Shown here: positions 36,704-45,262 of the stretch, piece after piece
How the letters are laid out: each line of letters starts with the position of its first letter
How positions within the stretch are numbered: the stretch's first letter is position 1
Assembly: GCF_016862915.1 (NCBI RefSeq)
Contig: NZ_BONW01000050.1
Location: 1 to 64,000, forward strand
DNA length: 64,000 bases
From: Plantactinospora endophytica
Lineage (GTDB): Bacteria; Actinomycetota; Actinomycetes; Mycobacteriales; Micromonosporaceae
Reading direction: 5' to 3'
Translations under genes and position numbers: made by a program
Notes under the pieces: model-generated
Told to the model about the DNA's origin: nothing
Database searches by the model: none
Seen by the model: the letters and a program-made list of their open reading frames with translations, nothing else

Positions 36704-38635
36704 TCAGTCCGCGGTGAGCGAGAGATCGTCGAGCACAAAGGACGTTTGCAACGACGAGTCCTCCGCACCGGTGAAGCTGATCGTCACCGTTCGGCCCGCA
36801 TACCCGCCCACGTTGAACGTCCGCAGCTTGTACGGGCCCTCGTCGATGTTGCTGTAGGTAGCGAGTACGGTCGAGCCGATCCGAATGGTAAACGTGTCGT
36901 ACGGGATGACGTTGATGAACTCGTCCGTATGGATCTTCAGATACAGGCTCAGCCGCATGTTGGTACAGCCCGCCGGGAGGGCTACCGTCTGCTCCAGCCT
37001 TTCAGTACGGACCTGCCCATCGCCGCTGACCCAGGCTGCCTGCGTGCCGGAACGCGGCGCGTTGGCGCCGGTCCACCGGCCGATGGTGTGCGTGGCGTTC
37101 GCCCAACCCACGTCGCCGTTTTCGAAGCCCGGGTTTACCAGCTTCTGGCCCGGACTCACACAGCCGCCGCTCGCCGGGGTCACGGTCCACGTAAACGACA
37201 CGCTGCCGGATCGGCTGTCAGCGTCGGTCGCGTTGACCGTGGCGGTGGAGACGCCCGAGGTGCTCACCGTGCCGGAAATCAACCCAGAGGCCGAATTGAT
37301 CGACAGGCCGGCTGGCAGCCCGGCGGCCGACCACCTGTACGGCGGGGTGCCGCCGGACGCGGACATCGGCAGGTTCACGGCCGCGCCGGCGGTGTCGGTC
37401 CGGTTGCCCGGATCGGCGACCACCGGGCTGCCGGGATGGCCACCGCCGCCCTCGACGTACAGCAGCCGGTTGGGCGTGCCGGGGCCGGCGTCGATAATCC
37501 GGTCCGGCGTGGCGGCATCGAACATGGTGCTGGCCACCTGATCCGGGGTTAGGCCGGGGTTGGCGCCGAGCAGCAGGGCGGCCGCGCCGGCGACGTGCGG
37601 GGTTGCCATGGACGTGCCGTCGATCGTGTTGGTGTCGGTGTCGCTGCCGTTCCAGGCGGAGGTGATGCCGTAGCCAGGCGCGAAGATGTCGGTGCATGTG
37701 CCGTAGTTGGCGAAGATGGCCCGGTAGTCGTCGGTGTCGGACGCGCTCACGGTGATCGCCTCGGTGACGTTTGCCGGTGAGTGGGCGCAGGCGTCGCCGT
37801 ACTCGTTGCCGGCGGCGACCGCGTAGGTCACCCCGTCGGCGATCGACGCGCGCACGGCGTTCTCCAAGACCGGTTGCGGGGCGAGGTTGCCGAGGCTCAT
37901 GTTCGCCACCGCGGGCCCATCGGTGTGGTGACCGGTGACCCAGTCGACGCCGGCGGTCACCGAGGAGGTGGTGCCCGCACCTTCGCAGTTGAGCACCTTC
38001 ACGGCAATGAGCCGCACGCTCTTGGCCACCCCGTAGGGGGCCCCGCCGACCGTACCCGCGACATGGGTGCCGTGGCCGCGGCAGTCGGTGTTGACGCTGT
38101 CCACGGTGTTGGTGCCCCAGCTGGCGCGGCTTCCGAATGCGTGGTGGCTGGTGCGGATTCCGGTGTCGATGATGTATGCGGTGACGTTGGCGGCGGTGTT
38201 TGGGTAGCTGTAGCTGCTATCGAGCGGCAGATCGCGCTGGTCGATCCGGTCCAGGCCCCACGACGGCGGGTTCGGCTGAGTGTCGGTGGCCCGTATCGTC
38301 GCGTCCTGCTGCACGTACGCGACGGCCGGCTCGGCGGCCAGCTTCCTTGCGGTGTCCTTGCTGAACGTGCCGGCGAACCCGCGCAGTGCGTGCCGGAAAG
38401 TGTGCTTCGGGGTGACGGCGTACTCGGCGGCCAACTGGCCGGTGAGAGTGTCCACGCCGCGGGTTGACACGGTCGAATCCTTGTAGACGACGATGTAGCT
38501 GTCTTCGATCGCGGCCGGGTTGGTCGCGCCGACGATTTCCTGTGCCGCTGCGGAGGGCGCGGGTGACGCGGTGACGACGAGCGCAGCGACCGCGGCGACT
38601 GCGCCCAGGGCCGCGAGGCGTCGCGAGCCTTTCAT
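36704..38635 (-). CDS. secreted S8 subtilisin-family protease
   Basis: A 643-residue secreted subtilase. There is a signal peptide (residues 1-32) and an I9-type propeptide (SYIVVYKDSTVSTRGVDTL to about 115), with the catalytic triad near D157 (AYIIDTGIRTSHH), H188 (CRGHGTHVAG) and S342 (DGTSMATPHVAG). A putative Ig-like domain (TPPYRWSAAGLPAGLSIN) and a C-terminal jelly-roll-like domain (about 500-643, GFENGDVGWANATHTIG) follow. AAAGGA precedes the ATG at 38635. It begins 22 bp after the RHS gene on the same strand, so the two are probably co-transcribed and the protease may process the RHS protein. Confidence 0.92.
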   Translation of the reverse strand: MKGSRRLAALGAVAAVAALVVTASPAPSAAAQEIVGATNPAAIEDSYIVVYKDSTVSTRGVDTLTGQLAAEYAVTPKHTFRHALRGFAGTFSKDTARKLAAEPAVAYVQQDATIRATDTQPNPPSWGLDRIDQRDLPLDSSYSYPNTAANVTAYIIDTGIRTSHHAFGSRASWGTNTVDSVNTDCRGHGTHVAGTVGGAPYGVAKSVRLIAVKVLNCEGAGTTSSVTAGVDWVTGHHTDGPAVANMSLGNLAPQPVLENAVRASIADGVTYAVAAGNEYGDACAHSPANVTEAITVSASDTDDYRAIFANYGTCTDIFAPGYGITSAWNGSDTDTNTIDGTSMATPHVAGAAALLLGANPGLTPDQVASTMFDAATPDRIIDAGPGTPNRLLYVEGGGGHPGSPVVADPGNRTDTAGAAVNLPMSASGGTPPYRWSAAGLPAGLSINSASGLISGTVSTSGVSTATVNATDADSRSGSVSFTWTVTPASGGCVSPGQKLVNPGFENGDVGWANATHTIGRWTGANAPRSGTQAAWVSGDGQVRTERLEQTVALPAGCTNMRLSLYLKIHTDEFINVIPYDTFTIRIGSTVLATYSNIDEGPYKLRTFNVGGYAGRTVTISFTGAEDSSLQTSFVLDDLSLTAD

Positions 38636-38657
38636 CAAATTTCCTTTCGGATAGCCG

Positions 38658-41600
38658 TCAGATCGACCAGAGAGGACCCAATTTGTCGACCAGGAGGCCG
38701 TATCCGATACCGAAACTAACGCCGGGCGGAGAGGTTCCGTATTCGATCGCGTGGTGGGTCTGGGTTACGGCGATGCCCAGGAATGCGGACCTCCCCAGAC
38801 TCACGCTAGCCGACCCTGCCGCCCCTTCCGGGAAACTGCTGACATCAGCGCTGGTGGCCCGTCGCTGGTTCCTGTCGTAGACCCATCCCACCTTGACCGC
38901 GAAGCCGAAGCCCCCGATGTCGACGCCTGCGCTCATTCCACGCTCGCCGGAGGCGTAGACCTGTCCGGTCCGGGTGACCGTCACCGCGATCGCGATGTGC
39001 TGACCCTTGATCCCGAAGCTCACCGAGAGTGTCAGATAGTCGGGCGCCGCCGCGGCGCACAACGCCTTGTGCTGACCGCAGAAGGCAGCGACATACGCGC
39101 GGTTGAAAGCTTTGCTTATTTCCTCTTCGACCTTGGCGCATCGGCCGCCCACGTCGGGGACCGTGGCCAGGCACATTTTGAAACGCGCCTTGCCGATTGC
39201 GGTTTTCGCGGCCCCGTCGGCAGCCGCGTACAGCGCGTCTTCGACGGTTGTGGCCTTCGGTGTGGTTCGTTTCCACGGCGGAACGCGCTCGGCCTTGGGC
39301 AGCTTGTCGCAGTTCTTTCCCTGGTACCAGCACTGTTCCCGGGTCTTGGCGAGGTCCTTCTGCTTGCCCCGCAACGCGTCGGCGTCCGGCATGCAGGTGC
39401 TCTTCTTGGTGCTGGAGCAGCTGGCCAGGCCGCTCGGGTCCGTCCGGCTGACCGGGTTGTTGCCCGCGTAGGCGTAGCTGTTCATCCACTGCGGGTTGCG
39501 CAGGTCCAGCGCCGGGTCTGGGCTGATGAACCTGCCGACGGACGGGTCGTAGTATCGCGCGGACAGCAGACTCAGGCCGGTGTCGGCGTCCTCGGTCTTG
39601 CCGAGGAAACCGCGATCGGTGGCGGTGATGTCGTCACGGCCGCCCCGGTGCCCGCCGAACGGCAGGTAACGCTGTCGGTCGACACGGCCCGTGTCGTCGT
39701 CGATGGCGAGTTGCTCGCTGCGCTGCGGATCGGCGGCCAGCCAGGTCAGCCCTCGCTCGCTGCGCACGGCCACCACGGCGCCGTCGCCGGCGACGTAGTA
39801 GCGGGTGGCGGTGACCGAGGTGCCGGCTGCGCGCAGCTCCATGTCACCCAGGTAGACGGTGGTGCTACCCGGTTCCCGCCGGACCAGGCGCTCCCCGTCG
39901 GCCTGGTAGAGGTATTCGGTGGACTGGCCGGCGGTGGTGCTGCGGCGCAGGCGGCCCTCCTCGTCCCAGCTGAGGTCGGTCGTCGTTCCCGCCACCGTGC
40001 GCGACGTCATCTGGCCGGGGTCGTTGTAGCGGTAGCTGTCCGTGCGGTCGGGATAGGTGACGGCGGTGACGGCGTTGGGCCGGGCCGACCCCGTGGCTGG
40101 GTAGGCGTAGCTGCCCCGGCGCCCGTCCGTTTCGACGCTGGCGATGTTGCCGATCTCGTCGTAGGTGAACGTCTGCCGGTACGGATCGGGGCCCTTGCCG
40201 TCTGGGCTGTTCTGCGGACCAGCGGAGCAGTCCGGTTTGGTGGTGGTCCACGCGAAGGTGAGCCGGTTGCCGGTGTCGTAGGTGAAGCACTCCGACTGCA
40301 CGCCGAGTTGGCCGTCGACGATGGCGGTCTTGTCGGCGACGCGGATGACGTTGTCGCTGTTGTCGTAGGAGAAGCTGTCGTCCTGCACCGTCACCGGCGC
40401 GGTGGTGTCCGCTTTAGTCAGGGTCGTCACGTTGGCCAGCCGGTCCGTCGCCGGGTCCCAGGTCAGCCTGCGGGAGATGTGCCCGAGAGCGCCGTACGAG
40501 CGCTGGCTGAGCTTGCCGGTACCGGTGTAGGTGGTGTCCTTGACGTAGACCGTTCCGGCGAGGTTGGAGGTGAGCGCGTTCGCCTGTCCCTGGTCGTTGT
40601 AGGTCGTGGTCACCTTTTCGGCGGGCAGCCCGCCGACGGCGGGCATGCCGATCTCGGTGCGCTGTCCCGCCCGATTGTAGGCGGCGGTGAACGAGTAGGT
40701 TCCGGCCAGCGCACCCTCGGCCGCCGGGATGGTGATCCGGGTGGCCGTGGGGCGGTTGTCGGCGTCGTACCCGGTGATCTCGTATCGGTAGGCGTCGGAC
40801 CCGACCCACCGGGTCGCGGAGTCAAGCTGCCCGTCGGCCACGTTGTCGTAGGTCCATTCGGCGAGCTTGGTGCCGGTGTCCTGCTCTCCCGCCCACTGGG
40901 ACGTTTTGCGTCCCAGGTCGTCGTAGCCGTACGAGATCTTCTGTCCCCGTCCGTCGACCGTTGACGTGAGGCGACCAGCGAGGTCGTAGCTCTTCGTGTT
41001 GCTGCCCGAGTCGGGGTCGGTGACGGCGACGACGCGGCCCTGCCAGTCGTACTGGAAGGTGCGCACGTTGCCCCGGGCGTCGATGATTTTGGTGACGTTG
41101 CCGTCGGTGTCGTACTCGTACCGCGTCTGCCGGGACACCCCTGGCTGCACCGCCTCGACGACTCGGACGACCCGCTCCTCGCGGTCGAACCAGTACTCGG
41201 TGCTGCCACCGGTGGGCGGGCTCACCGTGACCAGGTCCTCCCCGGCGTACGTGGCCCGCACCTGCCGCTGGTCGACCCCGTTGGTCGTGTGCACAGCCGC
41301 GGTGGTTCGCTCGGCGCCGTCGCGCACATACCTGGTCGCGATGGGGATGGCGGCCCTGGCGGGGTTGAGCAGACCAGCGCCGGGGGCGGCGGCGTTGTGC
41401 ATTGGCGAGGTGTTGACCGCCAGCTGGCCTCGGCCGTCGTACTGGCTCGCCACCACGATCCGGCCGCCGGCCGGCGAGGGGGTCTGCGCCTCGCGGATGC
41501 GCCCGAACCCGTCGTCGTAGGCGTAGCTGGCCTGCCATCGGGCGCTGGCTCCGGTGCCGGACAGGAGCTTCTCCGTCAAGGTCCGCACGGGCGCGGTCGG

Positions 41601-44600
41601 CTGGCCCGTGCTGCCGTTGTACGCGAGCGTGTACGACATCCGGCTGCTCGGCGTGCCGCCGCCACGGGGTTCACCCGGCCCCCAAGCGGCAGTGGCGCGG
41701 CCGAGCGGGTCGTAGTCCAGCTCGGTCATCCGGCCCTGCGCGTCGCGGATCCTTACCGGCTGCCCATGCGCGCGGCTGGACCAGGTCGTGGTCTCGTGGT
41801 TGGCCGGGTTGGTGGTGGTCACGCCCGCGTCGGGGAACCCGACGGGCGGGTTGTACGTCGTGGTGGTGATCTTGCCGACCGGGTCGGTCACCGAGACGAC
41901 CCGGCCGTAGTCGTCGAACGCCGTTCTGGTCACAGCGATGCGGCTGGCGTCGACCCACCGGCGCTCCTGGGTGGCGTTGCCGTCGGCGGGCTGGGTGGCG
42001 TTGTCGTAGGCCAGTTCCGTCCGTCCGGTGATCGCGCCGGCGGTGCAGGTGTCGCCCGTGCGCTCCTCGATGACGACGGGAAAGGAGATCAACCATTGCG
42101 TGGTGTTCCGGGCGTACCTCGTCGTGGTGCAGGTGTTGTCGGTGGCGAGACCGTCGACGCCGTAGTCGTTGCGGCGGGTCGGCAGACCGTACGTGTCATA
42201 GGTGGTACGCAGGTCGGTGTAGCGGAAGCCCCCCGCGTTCAGCGCTTGGCGGCCGCGCGTTCGCACGTCGTCCACGCGCCCTGGGTCGAGCACACCGGGA
42301 CCGTCACCGGTGGTCACGCGCGCGAACTCGTGCCGGGTCGACTCGGTTTCGGCGTACTGGCGCGGCGAGTAGCTCGTCATGTTCCACTGCGTTTTTTGAA
42401 GCGAGCGGCCGGCGAACACCGCGAGGTCGTCCCACACGCCGCCGTCGAAGTCGGTGAGCCGGAGCTGTTTTCGGGTGCCGTCGGCGTAGACATCGTCGAA
42501 CATGCCACGGAAGAACGTGTCGGTGGTGACCGTGTACCCGGCCGGGTCGGTGCCGGATCCTTTGAGGGTGCGCACGGTCTCGTAGCCGCGTGCCTCGCTC
42601 CAGGACGCGGTCTCGAGTTGGGCGGTGCCCCCGGATGTGGGGACGGTGAGCTTCGTGCCGAGGTAGTTCACCGGAAACGCCCACGCCGGCCGGCCCTGGT
42701 AATCGTAGGATGTCACGACGTCCGGGGACGCGGCGACGGTGTCGCGTTCGACGACCCTGGTGACGTGGTACTTGTGGTAGACGCCCCACATCACCTCGGG
42801 GCCGCCGCCGAACGGCATCCAGAAGTCGTACGTGCGGAAGCAGTCCTGGTTGTTGCGGTCCCACCGGAGCGCGTTGTACCAGTCGGAGTAACCGTCGGCC
42901 TCCGCGCCGCCGTCGGGGCACGCGTTCGGTCTGCCGTAGGTCACCTCAATCCGCCCGCCGTAGCCGTTGTGCACGGTGGCGATGCGCGGCAGGATCGCCT
43001 TCGGCTTGATCAGGAAGAAGTCGGCGCCCCAGTCCACGCGCCCGTTGAGTTCGATCGCGTCGAAGTCCACCGGGGGCAGCCGCACCTCGCCTGAGCCGAT
43101 CAGGCCGACCGGACGGATGTAGTCCAGCCACAGCGTCGGCGTGCAGCAGCCGTTGCTGCCTGCCTCCGGCGAGCGGACGTACTTGAAGCGCAACTGCAGC
43201 TTGTGGACGTCGTCCCACGCACCGGTCGCGCCGTCGAGGGCGTAGGTCACGACCGAGTCCAGCCGCCGCATGATAAAAAACGCGGGCGAGCCGTTGTTGC
43301 ACTGATAGGTTTCGCACCGGACGAGGTCGTCCGGCACGTCCCAGGAGCCGCCGCACATCAGGTTCCCGGTTCCGGTGTCGATCGGGTACGGGCTGGCCAA
43401 CGGGTCGTCGCGTTCCGTGGTGCTCGAGCAGCGCGACACCATGTTGAACGCGATTTTCGTGGTGGGCCGGCTCGCGGCGATGCTGGTGTTCGAACCCCAC
43501 TCGATGCGATCAAGGTAGCCGCCGCGATCGTAGTCAATCGGCGTGTAGACGGACGTCGGCGGGTCGGTGCAGCAACTTCCCGTCTCGTAGTAGAGGTACT
43601 TGCCCGACTCTCGCTTCCAGTGGTAAGTGGTCAGGTTTTCGTTGGCGTCGACGATCTGGTCGAGGTTCCAGCGCCACGGCGCGAAGCACATGCCGGGGTA
43701 GTCCCGGCCGCCGTTGGCGTACTGGTCGTTGCACGGCTCCCCCGGGTCGTCACCCGCGTACGGGATCTGCCACATCGAGTTCCGCTCGAAGCCGAAGCGG
43801 TGGACGTCGCCGGCCTGTGTGGTGACAAGCCAGTAGGGCTGGCCGCCGGCGCCGCCGTCGACATGCACGATTTTCCAGCCGTAGTCCTCCTCCGTTTTCC
43901 ACGTTCCGGTAAGCCGGTCCTTGACGATTCGACTGGAACGACCGCCCAGTGACAGGTACAGATCCGAGTTAGTAGGGTCCGTTGTCTCGGCCTGCCCATC
44001 GTTTTCGTCCGGCGACTCCCAACAGAAATGGCCCCAGTTCTTCTGCTTGGACTTCTTGCCGGGTCCGGTGGCGTCCTCAGCGCACGGCTTGTAACGGCGC
44101 TCGATGTAGTCCGAACCGAGCTGCCAGCCCAGGCCCGTCCAACCCGCCTGGGCGTTGGTGGCCGCCGTCATCCCGTCGACCGCGGACGAGTTGTACCGGA
44201 ACGCGAGCTCCGGGCCCTTGCCCTGCGGTGAGGCGGGCACCGGCACCGGGTAGCTGTAAGTGAACGACCCGGACGACAACCCGGTCTGCCAACTCCCGGT
44301 CGGTGCGAGATCGGTAGCGCCGAAGTTGCCCGAGAACGATCCGCCCGCGGCCGTGGCAAGCATCAGCACCGGCGCCGGCTCACTAGCGGGCCCGGGCGTC
44401 ACCTCGACCACCAGCCGTTGCCGGGACAGGTCGTTGCGCGCCGGCACCCACTCGCGCTCAGGCATCCTGACCACTCGCAACCGGCCAGCGAAGCCACCAC
44501 CGTGGGCGTTGGCGAAGCCGGAATAGTTCATCTCCAGCCGCACCTTCTCGGCGGAGCGCCGGTCATCCACACGCCACACCCGAACACCGAGCCCCGTGCC

Positions 44601-44912
44601 ACCCAGCCGGGCGACGTTCTCCGGGTCCAGGGTCTCCACGGTCACCTCGGTGGTGCCCGTAGCGTCGACACGTGGCAGGGACACTCGGTTGCGCCCAGCG
44701 ACCGGGTACACCGACGTACGCCGGGTAAGCGGCCGCGTCATGTCCTCAGCCCCTGGCTCCCGCTGCGCGGCTGGCACGGGGGTTCCAGCGACCATCGGAT
44801 CAGCCTGCGAATCGCCGTCCTCCGTCGGCGCCTGCGGCGAGCCGGCGGTGAGCAACGACAGAATCAGCGCGCACGCAGCCGTCAACAGACCGGTCGACCT
44901 GCGTCTGTTCAT
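38658..44912 (-). CDS. RHS/YD-repeat secreted polymorphic toxin-like protein
   Basis: A 2084-residue protein from ATG 44912, behind a strong AAGGAGGT. It has a signal peptide, an N-terminal SpvB/insecticidal-like beta region (GSFTYSYPVPVPASPQGKGP), many YD repeats through the middle (YDTDGNVTKIIDARGNVR, YDDLGRKTSQ), and the RHS core end RYYDPSVGRFISPDPALDL. The last 255 residues after DPSGL are a variable tip: a lysine/cysteine-rich helical part, then glycine-rich amphipathic strands (TLSVSFGIKGQHIAIAVTV). The YD shell should encapsulate this tip. I could not assign the tip or find an adjacent immunity gene. Confidence 0.9.
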   Translation of the reverse strand: MNRRRSTGLLTAACALILSLLTAGSPQAPTEDGDSQADPMVAGTPVPAAQREPGAEDMTRPLTRRTSVYPVAGRNRVSLPRVDATGTTEVTVETLDPENVARLGGTGLGVRVWRVDDRRSAEKVRLEMNYSGFANAHGGGFAGRLRVVRMPEREWVPARNDLSRQRLVVEVTPGPASEPAPVLMLATAAGGSFSGNFGATDLAPTGSWQTGLSSGSFTYSYPVPVPASPQGKGPELAFRYNSSAVDGMTAATNAQAGWTGLGWQLGSDYIERRYKPCAEDATGPGKKSKQKNWGHFCWESPDENDGQAETTDPTNSDLYLSLGGRSSRIVKDRLTGTWKTEEDYGWKIVHVDGGAGGQPYWLVTTQAGDVHRFGFERNSMWQIPYAGDDPGEPCNDQYANGGRDYPGMCFAPWRWNLDQIVDANENLTTYHWKRESGKYLYYETGSCCTDPPTSVYTPIDYDRGGYLDRIEWGSNTSIAASRPTTKIAFNMVSRCSSTTERDDPLASPYPIDTGTGNLMCGGSWDVPDDLVRCETYQCNNGSPAFFIMRRLDSVVTYALDGATGAWDDVHKLQLRFKYVRSPEAGSNGCCTPTLWLDYIRPVGLIGSGEVRLPPVDFDAIELNGRVDWGADFFLIKPKAILPRIATVHNGYGGRIEVTYGRPNACPDGGAEADGYSDWYNALRWDRNNQDCFRTYDFWMPFGGGPEVMWGVYHKYHVTRVVERDTVAASPDVVTSYDYQGRPAWAFPVNYLGTKLTVPTSGGTAQLETASWSEARGYETVRTLKGSGTDPAGYTVTTDTFFRGMFDDVYADGTRKQLRLTDFDGGVWDDLAVFAGRSLQKTQWNMTSYSPRQYAETESTRHEFARVTTGDGPGVLDPGRVDDVRTRGRQALNAGGFRYTDLRTTYDTYGLPTRRNDYGVDGLATDNTCTTTRYARNTTQWLISFPVVIEERTGDTCTAGAITGRTELAYDNATQPADGNATQERRWVDASRIAVTRTAFDDYGRVVSVTDPVGKITTTTYNPPVGFPDAGVTTTNPANHETTTWSSRAHGQPVRIRDAQGRMTELDYDPLGRATAAWGPGEPRGGGTPSSRMSYTLAYNGSTGQPTAPVRTLTEKLLSGTGASARWQASYAYDDGFGRIREAQTPSPAGGRIVVASQYDGRGQLAVNTSPMHNAAAPGAGLLNPARAAIPIATRYVRDGAERTTAAVHTTNGVDQRQVRATYAGEDLVTVSPPTGGSTEYWFDREERVVRVVEAVQPGVSRQTRYEYDTDGNVTKIIDARGNVRTFQYDWQGRVVAVTDPDSGSNTKSYDLAGRLTSTVDGRGQKISYGYDDLGRKTSQWAGEQDTGTKLAEWTYDNVADGQLDSATRWVGSDAYRYEITGYDADNRPTATRITIPAAEGALAGTYSFTAAYNRAGQRTEIGMPAVGGLPAEKVTTTYNDQGQANALTSNLAGTVYVKDTTYTGTGKLSQRSYGALGHISRRLTWDPATDRLANVTTLTKADTTAPVTVQDDSFSYDNSDNVIRVADKTAIVDGQLGVQSECFTYDTGNRLTFAWTTTKPDCSAGPQNSPDGKGPDPYRQTFTYDEIGNIASVETDGRRGSYAYPATGSARPNAVTAVTYPDRTDSYRYNDPGQMTSRTVAGTTTDLSWDEEGRLRRSTTAGQSTEYLYQADGERLVRREPGSTTVYLGDMELRAAGTSVTATRYYVAGDGAVVAVRSERGLTWLAADPQRSEQLAIDDDTGRVDRQRYLPFGGHRGGRDDITATDRGFLGKTEDADTGLSLLSARYYDPSVGRFISPDPALDLRNPQWMNSYAYAGNNPVSRTDPSGLASCSSTKKSTCMPDADALRGKQKDLAKTREQCWYQGKNCDKLPKAERVPPWKRTTPKATTVEDALYAAADGAAKTAIGKARFKMCLATVPDVGGRCAKVEEEISKAFNRAYVAAFCGQHKALCAAAAPDYLTLSVSFGIKGQHIAIAVTVTRTGQVYASGERGMSAGVDIGGFGFAVKVGWVYDRNQRRATSADVSSFPEGAAGSASVSLGRSAFLGIAVTQTHHAIEYGTSPPGVSFGIGYGLLVDKLGPLWSI

Positions 44913-45262
44913 GAGTCGGTACCTCCTTGAGCGGATGGGCAAGGCACCGTCGCCCGACTATGTGCCCCAACCACACCGAAACGCGCCGGTCCGGCGTCGT
45001 GATCATGTCCGAGCCCACCTTGGGCGAGCCTTCTGCAAACGTTGAGTCCGCAGGTCATTGACCGCGTCACAGGGCATTTGCCCGCTACTTCGGCGTTTGC
45101 CGCCATCGCGACGGCAGACAGGTCGCCGTCCGGCGATGACCTCTTCGGCGAAGCCGCGTTGTCCAGAGCCCGGCATGATCAAATTGCCTGGTTGGCCAAC
45201 TTCGACCGTGGGGCTCGTCCGCATCGCACCATGGACGAACCCCACGGCCGGGTGGGCGTCCG

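Noticed and set aside
38751-40964. Long plus-strand open frames opposite the RHS gene (737 codons here; 601 codons at 41289-43094)
   Set aside because: They lie antisense to a gene with clear YD repeats and consist of valine/glycine/arginine-rich, low-complexity translation typical of the opposite strand of GC-rich genes.
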